This document shows, piece by piece, positions 17,545 through 26,680 of a stretch of DNA of 64,000 bases. Position numbers and translations under genes: made by a program. Source of the stretch: Fulvivirga imtechensis AK7 (GTDB lineage Bacteria > Bacteroidota > Bacteroidia > Cytophagales > Cyclobacteriaceae); NCBI RefSeq assembly GCF_000331535.1, contig NZ_AMZN01000002.1, forward strand, positions 83,468-147,467, read 5' to 3'. A model generated the notes under the pieces. The model made no database searches. It had not been told where the DNA came from and worked only from the letters and a program-made list of their open reading frames with translations. Position 1 is the first letter of the stretch; each line of letters opens with the position of its first letter.

Positions 17545-18060
17545 TTAGTTGGCTTCCTGCCCCATGGCTTCAAACTGTTTGCTGATCATTATTCCCTGTT
17601 TTTTGATATTTTCAGTATTATATGTGAAACCTAAAGACGAGCCTTTTGTAATAAAACCAATACCTGCGCCAAAGGGTACGCCACCTTCCTCGGTGACTAT
17701 CAGTGTGTGTTTCCCCTTGAGTTGCGCAGAGATCTTTTGAAGGATAGCCGGTGTGCAGAATTTTTCTCCGACCACTAATATATGAAGGTCTGTGAGGTCC
17801 AGTTGACCTTCTTTTATGATATTAATCGCTAAGATGTTCTGTTTGCCGACAGTTCTTCCCATGGTTTCCTCTGATATTAGCTTATACAGATCGAAAGAAC
17901 CATACACGCCAATATTAAAAAAACCAGATCTTGTTTGTTCCGGCCAGTTCATGTACCTGGTAAAGGCATTAATGAATTTTGCTTTGTATTGATCCTGAGC
18001 CGTTGCGGTCAGACTGACGGACAGGAATAATACTGTTGTCAAAGCCAGTTTTGTTCTCAT
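17545..18060 (-). CDS. YfiR-like periplasmic protein (DUF4154)
   Basis: 171 residues with a signal peptide (about 1-21, ends TATAQ). The mature protein matches the YfiR/HmsC plan: an N-terminal KAKFINAFTRYMNWP segment, then FNIGVYG, and later HILVVGEK and GKHTLIVTEEGGVPFGAGIGF. In Pseudomonas, YfiR is a periplasmic regulator of a diguanylate cyclase; in Bacteroidota these proteins often accompany sensor proteins, but none is adjacent here. Family membership is fairly clear; the regulatory role in this organism is inference. Confidence 0.8.
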   Translation of the reverse strand: MRTKLALTTVLFLSVSLTATAQDQYKAKFINAFTRYMNWPEQTRSGFFNIGVYGSFDLYKLISEETMGRTVGKQNILAINIIKEGQLDLTDLHILVVGEKFCTPAILQKISAQLKGKHTLIVTEEGGVPFGAGIGFITKGSSLGFTYNTENIKKQGIMISKQFEAMGQEAN

Positions 18061-18172
18061 GGGTTGAATATTTTACCTGTTGATTTTTGCTGCAATTTAG
18101 GTAGCCTATGTTAGCTCAGGGTTACCTGTGATTAAAGAGTCGGTTAAGCGTTTCCTGTGTAGAGTTACCTTC

Positions 18173-19231
18173 CTAATTTTCGTTTTTCGGATCTTCTTTG
18201 GTGCAGTGGTATATGAAGCTGCTTTCAGCCTTTTGATATCCCAGCGCCAGCGATTGTTTGAAGTCATGGCAAGCTGAAGCGCTATCAGAGAGAGTGATGT
18301 GGTTCATGCCTCGATAAAACCAGGCCAGGGAATTATCTTTGTTTATAGTGATGACCTCCGAATAGCAATTGATGGCTTGTTCAAACTGACCCTGGTTCTG
18401 CAGACACCAGCCCTTCCCGAACCAGGCCGTTTCCAGCTTAATGTTTTGCCGGATCAGGTAATCAAAGTTTTGTTCCCCTTCCTCATAATTATCAAGACTG
18501 AAGCCATTTAACAGGCCTAGTTGTAACTGAATACTGTCTTCGCTGTAGTGGAGCGAATCAGCTTTGTGAAAAAATAATTTAGAGTCATTATAATTCTGTA
18601 ACCCTTTAAAAGACAGGGCTTTCAGGTAGTACAGGCTGGCCACCTTGTGGGGATTTTCGGCATATTCAAGGCCCCTGTTGGCAAAATAAAGGGCTTGCTT
18701 GTGATTATTAAGCTCATAATATGAGATCTCAGCTCCTTTGATCGAAGCTTCCTCTGATCGCCCGCCAAACATCATGATTGCCCTGTTGAAATAAGACAGC
18801 GCCTCATAAGCATCTCCATTTTCATAGGCTTCCATTCCTTCGTCATAAGCCCTTACCGATGATTGGTACAGCAAAGTCAATGGGATCAGGATCACGGCCA
18901 TGATAAACAGGATAATGAAAATTTTACCATACATCCATGCTGTAGGGGTATATCTTCTTCTTTCTGTGCTATAGTATGACTTGCGGGCTGTATATCTGGG
19001 AGCAGTTGAAATTTGAGGGGACAATAGTTGATAATCGAATTGTTGTTTCTTTACAGGGTCCGAAAGCACCTGGTAGGCTTTGTTGATACGCTTAAATTGC
19101 TCTTCCAGATCAGGGTTGCCGGGCTTTTTATCAGGATGATACTGCTTGGCCAGTGTGCGGTAGGCTTTTTTAATCTCTTCTTTAGAGGCGAAGTTGTCCA
19201 GCCCCAATATATGATAATAGTTGTCCTTCAT
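18173..19231 (-). CDS. J-domain protein with transmembrane helix and TPR repeats
   Basis: 352 residues. A J domain at about 4-68 carries the essential HPD motif (YHPDKK), so it should stimulate a DnaK partner. A transmembrane helix follows at about 103-125. The remaining ~225 residues consist of TPR-like repeats (for example [54 protein letters not shown]). It lacks the Gly/Phe and zinc domains of DnaJ. The fusion suggests a membrane-tethered co-chaperone that docks clients through TPRs. It is the last gene of a minus-strand run; its start is directly abutted by the dprA stop. Confidence 0.88.
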   Translation of the reverse strand: MKDNYYHILGLDNFASKEEIKKAYRTLAKQYHPDKKPGNPDLEEQFKRINKAYQVLSDPVKKQQFDYQLLSPQISTAPRYTARKSYYSTERRRYTPTAWMYGKIFIILFIMAVILIPLTLLYQSSVRAYDEGMEAYENGDAYEALSYFNRAIMMFGGRSEEASIKGAEISYYELNNHKQALYFANRGLEYAENPHKVASLYYLKALSFKGLQNYNDSKLFFHKADSLHYSEDSIQLQLGLLNGFSLDNYEEGEQNFDYLIRQNIKLETAWFGKGWCLQNQGQFEQAINCYSEVITINKDNSLAWFYRGMNHITLSDSASACHDFKQSLALGYQKAESSFIYHCTKEDPKNEN

Positions 19232-20350
19232 CTATCTGGCCAGCTTATAACTCTTACCGGGCAAAGCGCTAACCAAGCCCTTGAATTCCAGGTTGAGCAG
19301 TATAGAAGCCAGCTTGCTTACCGGAAGCTGTGTTTGCCAGCTCAGGTTATCAATTAAGATAGGTTGTTGATATTCCTGCAACTGTAAAAAGACTAACTTT
19401 TCATCGTCATTGAGCAGGGAAATGTCGTGAGCGCTATGTTGTTCCTGCTTTTCGGCATCCTCTTTCTCCCAGTTCATAATATATTCCACGTCATCCACAG
19501 CAGTCAATAGATGGGCTTTGTTCATTTTTATCAGGTTGTTGCAACCTTCCGAGTAGGGCTGGCCCACTTCACCAGGCAGAGCAAATACATCACGGCTGTA
19601 GCTGTTGGCTATTTCTGCAGTGATTAGCGCACCTCCCTTTCTTGCCGCCTCCACCACGATTATGGCATCTGCCATGCCTGCAATTATTCTGTTCCTTGCG
19701 GGAAATTTTGGAGGTTCAGGTTTTGTGCCGAAGCTATGTTCCGTAAGCAAACCTCCCTGACTGGTCATCTCTCTGGCCGTATTTTTATGCAATGCGGGAT
19801 ATATGAAGTCCATTCCGCTGGCCATTACTCCAACAGTTGACAACTGATGTTTCAAGGCACTTTTGTGGGCCTGTATATCGATACCGTAGGCCAGGCCGCT
19901 TACCACCAATACATCATGTTTTTCAAGACCCTCGATGAGCTTTTCTGTGAATTCCCTGCCATATCTCGTGGCATTTCTTGTGCCAACCACTGCCACTACC
20001 TTTTTCGCATTGAGGTCAGCATTACCCTGGTAGTAGAGCAGGGAGGGGGCATCGTTGATGTGTTTTAGCCTGTTCGGAAAATCTTTATCAGAGTAAAGCA
20101 ATAGTCTGGTATTGTGCTTTTCTGACAACTGAAGCTCTTCTTCGGCTCTTTCAAACGGCCTGTGGTTAAGTATGGCTTCCGCAGTAGCCGGACCAACACC
20201 TGGTATTTTCAGCAACTTCGCTTTCGTTGACTTAAATACATTCTCGGCTGAGCCGGAATAGCTGATAAGCTGCTTTACAGTGTAATTACCTATGCCGGGG
20301 ATAAAATGTAATGCCAGTTGCGCCAGCCTTTTCTGATCCATAACTGCCAC
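19232..20350 (-). CDS. dprA: DNA-processing protein DprA
   Basis: 372 residues, normal for DprA, which loads RecA on incoming single-stranded DNA in natural transformation. A helix-hairpin-helix segment (KLLKIPGVGPATAEAIL) is near residue 45-60. The central Rossmann-like DprA domain contains VGTRNATRYGREF, SGLAYGIDIQAHKSAL, GSG-type loop as ASGMDFIYPALH, and PARNRIIAGM. A C-terminal winged-helix follows (about 310-372). It sits between a MerR regulator (3-bp gap) and the J-domain gene (no gap) and is probably co-transcribed with both. Competence machinery beyond this gene is not in the window. Confidence 0.95.
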   Translation of the reverse strand: MAVMDQKRLAQLALHFIPGIGNYTVKQLISYSGSAENVFKSTKAKLLKIPGVGPATAEAILNHRPFERAEEELQLSEKHNTRLLLYSDKDFPNRLKHINDAPSLLYYQGNADLNAKKVVAVVGTRNATRYGREFTEKLIEGLEKHDVLVVSGLAYGIDIQAHKSALKHQLSTVGVMASGMDFIYPALHKNTAREMTSQGGLLTEHSFGTKPEPPKFPARNRIIAGMADAIIVVEAARKGGALITAEIANSYSRDVFALPGEVGQPYSEGCNNLIKMNKAHLLTAVDDVEYIMNWEKEDAEKQEQHSAHDISLLNDDEKLVFLQLQEYQQPILIDNLSWQTQLPVSKLASILLNLEFKGLVSALPGKSYKLAR

Positions 20351-20353
20351 ATG

Positions 20354-20692
20354 TTATTGGATCTGCTGCCGTAGTTCCTGGAGAAACTCTCTGACCCTGC
20401 TGAGGGAATCTATCATATCCATCTTATCCTTGACAGCGGAAGAGTCATTCTTGAGCATTTCTTTGGCTCCTTGCAGTGTGAATCCGCGCTCCTTTACCAG
20501 GTGGTAGATCAATTTTACATTTTCGATATCATCTATGGTAAACTGGCGATTACCTTTCCGGTTTTTCTTTGGTTTGATTATATCGAATTCTGTTTCCCAG
20601 AAACGAATGAGCGAAGTAGCCACGTTGAACATAGCTGCCACCTCTCCGATGGCATAGTACTTCTTCTCTATGGTCTTCTCTTTGTACGGCAT
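20354..20692 (-). CDS. MerR-family transcriptional regulator
   Basis: 112 residues with an N-terminal MerR winged helix-turn-helix (YAIGEVAAMFNVATSLIRFWE, about 11-31) and the wing region with RKGNRQFTIDDIENVKLIYHL. A short coiled C-terminal helix (about 80-112) would dimerise. It has no effector-binding domain and no metal-binding Cys, so it belongs to the small Bacteroidota MerR group often found beside dprA. It lies between the CapA gene (7 bp upstream) and dprA (3 bp downstream). Targets unknown. Confidence 0.88.
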   Translation of the reverse strand: MPYKEKTIEKKYYAIGEVAAMFNVATSLIRFWETEFDIIKPKKNRKGNRQFTIDDIENVKLIYHLVKERGFTLQGAKEMLKNDSSAVKDKMDMIDSLSRVREFLQELRQQIQ

Positions 20693-20699
20693 GAATTAT

Positions 20700-22067
20700 T
20701 CAGTCTTGAATATAAGTAATTATCCCACTATCGTCAATCTTTATTTTTACTTCAGGGAAATCTTTTTCTGTGAGTTGCTGTAAACGCCTGATAACCTGCT
20801 TCTCAGGGTCGATACTCGGTCCACCGGGAGCATGTTGAATAATGGGGGTTACTTCTGCATACAGGAATTTGCCCTCACTGTTTGTAAATACTTTTATGAT
20901 TGGCGCCAGGCCATTGTCGCCTCGTAAGTTAAATCTGGCATACGTAGCAAAATTTCCCAGACTATAGCTAATAAATCGTTCTTTGTATACTTCTACTGCT
21001 CGTGTAACGTGCGGCCCATGACCAAAAACCACATCAGCGCCAGCATCAATTACATGATGTGCAAATTCATAGACATTTCCCCGGTTTTCTCCATAGAAGT
21101 ATTCATTTTCACGGGTTACATGCTGATATTTACTTCCTTCGGCACCTCCATGAAAACTCACGATCACAATATCACTGATGGAATCCAGATGCGCTATTAT
21201 TTTCCCTGCATTGGATAGATCATTGATGCTAACGGTACCTGTATTGGGTGCAAAGGCGGCAAAACCATATTTCATGCCTTCCATTTCAAAGGTTGTGAAG
21301 GGCCTGGTAAGCAGACCGGCATGTTCTATCCCGAGGGAGTCCAATGTCCTCATGGTGTTTAACCTGCCGGGGTCACCAAAGTCACCAGCATGGTTGTTGG
21401 CCGTGCTCATCACATCAAAACCCGCTTCTTTAAGCCGCTGAGCCATATACTCCGGAGACCTGAAGATATAACATATTTTTGGGTCTTTGCAGTATTTAGG
21501 ATCACCACCTTCGTTTAAGATCACACCTTCAAGATTGCCAAAGGTGATGTCTGCATTTTGCAATATTGGAGTCACCTCCGCTAAAAGCCCTCTTCCCTCA
21601 TCAGGAGGCAGGTACCAGGATTCGGGAAAATTAGTGCCTAGCATAATGTCGCCCACTCCGATAATGGAAACGGTATCTTTAAATATCCTATGTACATTTA
21701 GCTCAACCGTATCGGGTATGTACCGGGCTGCCGTGGTATCGACCGGTATTGTAACCGTATCAGTTTTTGCAACTTCAGGTTGGTCACCGGCAGCGCCCGG
21801 TCTTTGTGCTACTTTACATGCACTAAAAATAAGCGAAAGCACAATAACAAGACCGGTATATTTAAATAGTGGCTTTAAGAAAACGTCAATGTCTGCGTTA
21901 TGCTCGTCCCAAAAATGCTTTTCCCGACAACTGTACGGGACTCCGCTTTTTTGGGCTTCACAGGCCCTAGCTCCCCCAAAGCGGCTTCGCGAAGGTGAAC
22001 TTGACCTTAACGTTTTCTTAAAGCCACCTTGAGTTTTCGTACAAGTACTGATTAAGGGATATTTCAT
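20700..22067 (-). CDS. CapA-family (PGA_cap) metallophosphatase-like lipoprotein with repeat-derived N-terminus
   Basis: 455 residues as read. The functional part starts near residue 68 with a lipoprotein signal (FKYTGLVIVLSLIFSAC, Cys84). The CapA/PgsA-like metallophosphoesterase fold follows: GVGDIMLGT, FGNLEGVI, TANNHAGDFGDPG, VSFHGGAEG, GHGPHV and YSLGNF carry the expected metal-ligand Asp, Asn and His residues. CapA proteins act in poly-gamma-glutamate or envelope metabolism; the substrate here is unknown. Residues 7-67 are encoded by a 180-bp dispersed repeat (copy B) inserted in frame, separating MKYPLI from the rest of the signal peptide. No ATG, GTG or TTG lies in frame between the repeat and the signal, so translation either runs through the repeat or uses a non-standard start. 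Confidence 0.85.
   Translation of the reverse strand: MKYPLISTCTKTQGGFKKTLRSSSPSRSRFGGARACEAQKSGVPYSCREKHFWDEHNADIDVFLKPLFKYTGLVIVLSLIFSACKVAQRPGAAGDQPEVAKTDTVTIPVDTTAARYIPDTVELNVHRIFKDTVSIIGVGDIMLGTNFPESWYLPPDEGRGLLAEVTPILQNADITFGNLEGVILNEGGDPKYCKDPKICYIFRSPEYMAQRLKEAGFDVMSTANNHAGDFGDPGRLNTMRTLDSLGIEHAGLLTRPFTTFEMEGMKYGFAAFAPNTGTVSINDLSNAGKIIAHLDSISDIVIVSFHGGAEGSKYQHVTRENEYFYGENRGNVYEFAHHVIDAGADVVFGHGPHVTRAVEVYKERFISYSLGNFATYARFNLRGDNGLAPIIKVFTNSEGKFLYAEVTPIIQHAPGGPSIDPEKQVIRRLQQLTEKDFPEVKIKIDDSGIITYIQD
21869..22048. repeat. Dispersed TIR repeat, copy B, in frame inside the CapA gene
   Basis: The longest copy, 180 bp. The left end GTGGCTTTAAGAAAACG and the inner right arm CGTTTTCTTAAAGCCAC (22010-22026) are perfect 17-bp inverted repeats; the outer right end reads CTTGAGTTTTCGTACAAGTAC. 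The flanks are TAAATA on the left and TGATTA on the right, so no clean target duplication. It carries an extra ~36-bp GC-rich block (CTAGCTCCCCCAAAGCGG) absent from other copies. Its length is a multiple of three and it has no stop in the CapA frame. Confidence 0.85.
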
Positions 22068-22175
22068 GGATTAAAAGGGCGGCAAAAATAGCCAAGATAA
22101 TTGATTATCTATGAATGAAAAATGAAAAATCTGAAATAGAAACTCATAAAAATTTATTGTAAGGCGTTAATGTCA

Positions 22176-23822
22176 CTACTCGTTTTCGAGTTTCTTTTTA
22201 ATTTCAGAAATCACTTGATCCAGCTCTTGTCCGGCTTCCTTCAGCATATTTTTATAACTCTTGTAGCCATCGTTGGGCAATTCCTTATCCATCAGATATA
22301 CCAGTCCAAGGATCCTTGCCAGGGGCCCTCTTACATTGTGAGCGTTAAGAAAAGCATATTCCATAAGTCGCTTGTTTTGCTGTTGTATTTTTTGTGTTCT
22401 CTCCAACACCAGGTCTTCAAGTGTTGCATTAACCGTTTTTATTTTCTCATTATAGGTCTGTAACTCTTCCGCCTGGGCCTTCAATTCTTCTGATTGCTGC
22501 AGGATCTCATCCTGCTGTTCTTTCAGTGTATAATTAAGGCGGCTCTTTGCTTTCATATTTCTGAATAAGAAAAATGATAGAACGGATAATAATATAAGGG
22601 CCATGATAATGATCAGGTTAAAACGTCTTTGGTTATGGATCACAATAGCGCTGGCTTTAGCTTGCTCCTCAAGCAATTGCTTCTCCAGTTCCTGGTTTTC
22701 GGTTTCCAGTGTAATCTGCTGATTGGCTAGTTCAATGTATGATTCGGGAGCATATATTGTATTATGCAGGTCACTATAGATCTTGTGATAGTGATAAGCA
22801 TTGGCGTTGTCACCCTTAGAGGCATATGCTTCAGCAACTATTCTGGCTACACGTTCAATACCTTCGGTGGTAACCCCTTCAATACTAGCCATTTCTATAG
22901 CTTTAATGCCATTTGCGATACATTCATCCATATATCCTAAGTGGTAATGAGCTTCTGAAATGGTACTCAGTGTCATAATGATCCCCCTGGTAAAATTGAG
23001 GATATTATACACCTCAAGACCTTTTCCCGCTTCTTCCAGGGCCTTGTTAAAATTGTTATTTAATAAATGGACCTGGGCTTTACGGTTTTGAATGTAAGCG
23101 AAGGTACTGGAGATCTTCAGGTTTTTACTGATCAGATACGTGAGAACAGAATCGTATTTATTTAACGCCAGGTCATAACGGCCCTTGTCTTTATAAACCG
23201 TACCCGTATTTATAAATGGAGAAGTATAGATTACCGGTGCCTTTTGTGCATAGTCGCTAGCCTTTGCGTAGGCCTCCAAGGCCCGGTCATAGTTCCGGGT
23301 TATCCGGTATATTTCACCCATTAAATTCCAGCCTCTTGCTCGTAAATAGAGGTCTGGCTCACTATTTTGGTCAATAGCCATGGATTGCCTGGCATATCGC
23401 AGTGCCATGGTATAGTTTGCCTTAATATCCAGATAGGTATAAGCCGTACTTATCAATGTCTGAGCTTTATAGTGCGAATTGCCTGCTTTTTCAAAGGCCT
23501 CCAATGCTGTGGTAGCATAATAATTAATATCATCAGCATCCCGTACAAAATCTAGCAGAGCATAACAGCTCAATCCTATTCCAAATGTATAATCTATCTG
23601 GCGTGATATCGCCAGGGCCTCTCTTGCGCGTTGTTGCCCTTCGTCTCTGGAGATGGTCAGTGATTTGGATAGCGCTACCAATGTCTGCACCCGCACCGTA
23701 TCATGCTGGGCGTTGTTAAGAGCTGCATATAAGCTGTCATTTTGGCTATATAAATTTGAAAAAAAAGAGACGCCTGAAACCGCAAGAATCAATAGTTTGA
23801 AAAGTTGTAACCAGGTCCTCAT
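22176..23822 (-). CDS. TPR-repeat membrane protein with histidine-kinase dimerisation helix but no ATPase domain
   Basis: 548 residues. A signal peptide (ends SNLYSQ, near 27) is followed by about ten TPR-like repeats (about 30-365), which would be periplasmic. A transmembrane helix lies near 402-421 (NLIIIMALILLSVLSFFLF), then a coiled coil (LKEQQDEILQQSEELKAQAE). The C-terminus has YAFLNAHNVRGPLARILGL, matching the HisKA phosphoacceptor region with His in place, but the protein ends about 45 residues later, without N, G1 or G2 boxes. It is therefore a kinase-like sensor that cannot bind ATP itself. It may phosphorelay with, or dimerise with, another kinase. The stop is clean and no ATPase fragment is seen downstream. 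Confidence 0.85.
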   Translation of the reverse strand: MRTWLQLFKLLILAVSGVSFFSNLYSQNDSLYAALNNAQHDTVRVQTLVALSKSLTISRDEGQQRAREALAISRQIDYTFGIGLSCYALLDFVRDADDINYYATTALEAFEKAGNSHYKAQTLISTAYTYLDIKANYTMALRYARQSMAIDQNSEPDLYLRARGWNLMGEIYRITRNYDRALEAYAKASDYAQKAPVIYTSPFINTGTVYKDKGRYDLALNKYDSVLTYLISKNLKISSTFAYIQNRKAQVHLLNNNFNKALEEAGKGLEVYNILNFTRGIIMTLSTISEAHYHLGYMDECIANGIKAIEMASIEGVTTEGIERVARIVAEAYASKGDNANAYHYHKIYSDLHNTIYAPESYIELANQQITLETENQELEKQLLEEQAKASAIVIHNQRRFNLIIIMALILLSVLSFFLFRNMKAKSRLNYTLKEQQDEILQQSEELKAQAEELQTYNEKIKTVNATLEDLVLERTQKIQQQNKRLMEYAFLNAHNVRGPLARILGLVYLMDKELPNDGYKSYKNMLKEAGQELDQVISEIKKKLENE

Positions 23823-23907
23823 TTTTACAGATCAATTTAATATTAATTTACTTCTTTTACTAGTAAAAAGTAAGCCCTGAGAGCGTGGATGTAGTATCAA
23901 TTAGTTC

Positions 23908-24879
23908 CTATGGCACCTGCTCTTCCGCCACCTTGAATGTCAGATCGTTTGCAAAAAGGTTCCTTTCGTTATTCGCAGGTAATATTTTGATAGCTTCCTT
24001 TAAAAGGAGAAATCGAACGGGGGTTTTATCAACTACATAGGTGAAGGAGCCTATATATCGTTCGCTTTTTTTGAGGTGTACAGGACCGGTGGTTTGACCA
24101 GGGATCAGTAGCTGGTGGTCAAGGCGCAATACAAATCCCTCCGGGTATATGCGTATTTCATGGTCGCTGTGGTTGACCAGCCTTACGGCAAGGTGAAGGG
24201 TGTCTTTTATATGATAGCTCCGAAAGCGAGTATTAATACCTGCTGTGGCAATTTCCGTACCCCCCGAATGTATGAACGTATTCATGCCGTTGAGGACCTG
24301 ATATGATTTTTGGGCATTCTCATCTAATTCCGGCATAAAGACTATTACTTTTTCTTCAATTCCATAACTACCGGAGTAATTGTTGAATACTTCTTCGGAT
24401 AGCCGCCAGTCGAGTGTAATTGGATGTCCTCGAAAATTTACCTTTAGCTGATATTCCTGGTTCATATCACCCGCTAAACCTGTGGTAGAATAGAACAACC
24501 GGCTGTTGATGATGGAAAACTTTAATTTTAAGTGGACGATGTTTTCAGGAGTGATTGCCGTAGTGGTGTCGAGATTAACTGGTTGAACAGTATTGCCCTC
24601 TTCAGTGGACAATCGAAAATCATTTGGCGTTAATGTTATGGTATCTTTAGTGGTGTTCATCATACTCAGTAACACGATCAGCTCTTGTGTTCCTGGGTTG
24701 GCCAATAGTCTTGCCCTTACCGTCTGGCTGGTGTTTTCAGCCGTTCCGAAATCAACGCTATATGCAGGATTATCAGTCATTACCCCACCAATGTATTGGG
24801 CATGCTGCTTATCGATTGATTTTCCACACGAGAAAACCCAAAGACTAATAGAAATTAAAATGATGTTGCGTAAGATCAT
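23908..24879 (-). CDS. Predicted lipoprotein, unknown function
   Basis: About 323 residues from the ATG chosen at 24879; an upstream in-frame ATG at 24936 exists but would put 19 polar residues before the signal. The chosen start gives MILRNIILISISLWVFSCGK, a standard lipoprotein signal with Cys18. The mature part looks beta-rich, with two roughly similar halves (motifs such as DTITLTPNDFRLSTEEG and HEIRIYPEGFVLRLDHQ), suggesting tandem immunoglobulin-like domains. No enzyme motif is visible. It lies 82 bp downstream of the alpha-amylase gene on the same strand, so co-transcription is not excluded in either direction. Confidence 0.75.
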   Translation of the reverse strand: MILRNIILISISLWVFSCGKSIDKQHAQYIGGVMTDNPAYSVDFGTAENTSQTVRARLLANPGTQELIVLLSMMNTTKDTITLTPNDFRLSTEEGNTVQPVNLDTTTAITPENIVHLKLKFSIINSRLFYSTTGLAGDMNQEYQLKVNFRGHPITLDWRLSEEVFNNYSGSYGIEEKVIVFMPELDENAQKSYQVLNGMNTFIHSGGTEIATAGINTRFRSYHIKDTLHLAVRLVNHSDHEIRIYPEGFVLRLDHQLLIPGQTTGPVHLKKSERYIGSFTYVVDKTPVRFLLLKEAIKILPANNERNLFANDLTFKVAEEQVP

Positions 24880-24961
24880 GCTATAAAAATAACCGCTTCG
24901 GATCCATTTTGAAAATGAATATCGAAGCGGTACCATTCACACACACTTATGAAGAGTTTTT

Positions 24962-26353
24962 TTATTTTGGCGACCAGATGGTGTAACTGTTCGGAGGGCA
25001 TTGGATCTTCACCCACCTGCCGCTTTGGGTTACCGGCTCCCAACTGGAATGACCGGTATAATCTTTAATTCGGGTGTTGCTCCAATTTGTTTCCACCCAT
25101 CTTTCCACCCAACTGTTGGAATCGTTAAGGTATACCACCAGACCGGGAGAACCATTTCTTCTGGCCACGTATTCGTCATTATCAGTATAAAGTATGGAGG
25201 TAGAACCAACGGCCTTGTTCCTATGTATCCAGATCAGGTTGTTAAGCTTGCTTTTATTGAGCCACTCTTCGTAATCACGGTAAAATACAGTGGGATACCC
25301 CTCGTGAGTCATAATGTAGGCATAGGCGTGCATTTTATCCCATATTATATCCGTGTCATGATTAGCTACGAAAGTTACTGCTTTGGTCGGATCACGTTTC
25401 CACAGCATGTCGTCATTTAACTTATTGAGGTTGTTGCCGTCAAAAGCTTCATCCATTCTATAATAGCAGGCAAAATCAAAGGCAGATGACTTTCTGTTGG
25501 TAGAGTTAACCCAATTTTGGAGTAGTTGAGCGTTGCCATCCCAATATTCTCCCACGGCAAAACCACCAACATTATTCATCCAGTCTCTTACTACCCAGCC
25601 CCCGAAACCTTTAACATAGTCAAAGCGGAAGCCGTCAAACTTCATGGTGTTTTTATAGTACTTGCCCACGCCATCGCTTCTCTTCCATAGCCAGTCCTGT
25701 ACGTAGGGTACAGAGTGGCTCAGATCAGGAAATCCACCAAAGATGCCCTCATCACTGGATCGGTATCCATTGGGATGAAAGTCGTTGTAAGATCTGTTGA
25801 ACTTACCGGAGGCGGGGTTAAAGTCTGTGTATGTATTACTACCTGTATAGGGGTTATACTCCAGGTCACCCCCGCTGTTGTGGTTGATCACAATATCAGC
25901 GTACACATCTATATTGTAGTTGTGGGCTGTGGTAATGAGGCTCTGGAGTTCGCTTTTTGAGCCAAACCTGGTTTCCGTGGACCCATGCTGATTGTAATTA
26001 CCGAAGTCGAAATAATCAGCCGGATCATAGCCCATGGAGTAGGGGCCGTTTTGTGCTTTGGAAACCGGGGGTAGCCAAATGGCAGAAATACCGGCAGCAT
26101 CCCATGAGGCAATTTTGCTCTTAACAGTGTTGTACCAGGTGCCTCCTGCAGGTACATCCCAATAAAATGCCTGCATCAATACTCCACCACCGGGTCCGGG
26201 GTTCCTTCCGTCTTCTCCGTAGTTCTTTTCGGATTCGACAGACTGCCGGGTGACGTCTATGGCCTGCTGCGGACGCTCTATTTCCGGTTCGGTGCAGGCC
26301 AAAGCAAAAATCATGACACAGTAGTGCCAATTGGTTTTCATAAAATTTATCAT
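24962..26353 (-). CDS. Lipoprotein alpha-amylase, GH13
   Basis: 463 residues from the ATG at 26353 (an ATG at 26341 is equally possible; a frame extending to 26395 adds residues ahead of the signal). The N-terminus ends in MIFALACTEPE, a lipoprotein signal. GH13 motifs are all present: region I DIVINHN, region II GFRFDYVKGF (nucleophile Asp), region III GEYWDG (acid/base Glu), region IV VANHDTD (transition-state Asp). The DPADYFDFGNYNQHG segment and short loops resemble liquefying or maltooligosaccharide-forming bacterial amylases. It lacks a starch-binding or sorting domain, so it is anchored by lipid, probably at the cell surface or periplasm. The upstream region holds a LacI-type palindrome, suggesting maltose/starch control. 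Confidence 0.93.
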   Translation of the reverse strand: MINFMKTNWHYCVMIFALACTEPEIERPQQAIDVTRQSVESEKNYGEDGRNPGPGGGVLMQAFYWDVPAGGTWYNTVKSKIASWDAAGISAIWLPPVSKAQNGPYSMGYDPADYFDFGNYNQHGSTETRFGSKSELQSLITTAHNYNIDVYADIVINHNSGGDLEYNPYTGSNTYTDFNPASGKFNRSYNDFHPNGYRSSDEGIFGGFPDLSHSVPYVQDWLWKRSDGVGKYYKNTMKFDGFRFDYVKGFGGWVVRDWMNNVGGFAVGEYWDGNAQLLQNWVNSTNRKSSAFDFACYYRMDEAFDGNNLNKLNDDMLWKRDPTKAVTFVANHDTDIIWDKMHAYAYIMTHEGYPTVFYRDYEEWLNKSKLNNLIWIHRNKAVGSTSILYTDNDEYVARRNGSPGLVVYLNDSNSWVERWVETNWSNTRIKDYTGHSSWEPVTQSGRWVKIQCPPNSYTIWSPK

Positions 26354-26451
26354 AGGTTGGGTTTTTGGTTGAAACCTTAAATTGGCAAAAAACACTTAAA
26401 AAATGCCGAATAGGTAAGATTAACTACTTATATATCAATGAGAAGGATACC

Positions 26452-26463
26452 GCAAACGTTTGC
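26452..26463. promoter_or_regulatory. Palindrome GCAAACGTTTGC upstream of alpha-amylase, LacI-type operator candidate
   Basis: A perfect 12-bp palindrome about 100 bp upstream of the amylase start, with the CG centre and AAACGTTT core usual for LacI/GalR operators. The same 12-mer occurs in the 5' end of the GH81 gene (15763-15774). Its position in the 285-bp divergent gap is suitable for control of the amylase. No regulator gene of that family is in the window. Confidence 0.55.
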
Positions 26464-26567
26464 ATAAAATTTTCACCCCTTATCGGTGTAAGTTTTATGA
26501 TTTTGGGAGAAAATACGGGTGAAACCAGAAGGAAATACACTTCAATTTAAGCTGCTGAATGGCTGAA

Positions 26568-26596
26568 AGTCACTTAGAGGTTTCTTACAAATACTA
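26568..26596. repeat. Fragment of dispersed TIR repeat, right end only (copy E)
   Basis: AGTCACTTAGAGGTTTCTTA followed by CAAATACTA matches the right-hand end of copy C (AGCCACTTAGAG, then TTTTCTTACAAACACTA) with a few changes. No left end or inner part is found nearby. It appears to be a decayed remnant. Confidence 0.55.
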
Positions 26597-26680
26597 ACTT
26601 AACACTAGCAATCAAATATAACGAATAACATAACTATTTTCTGGCTGTTATGTTATTAATTTTAACCAAATCACATCGAA

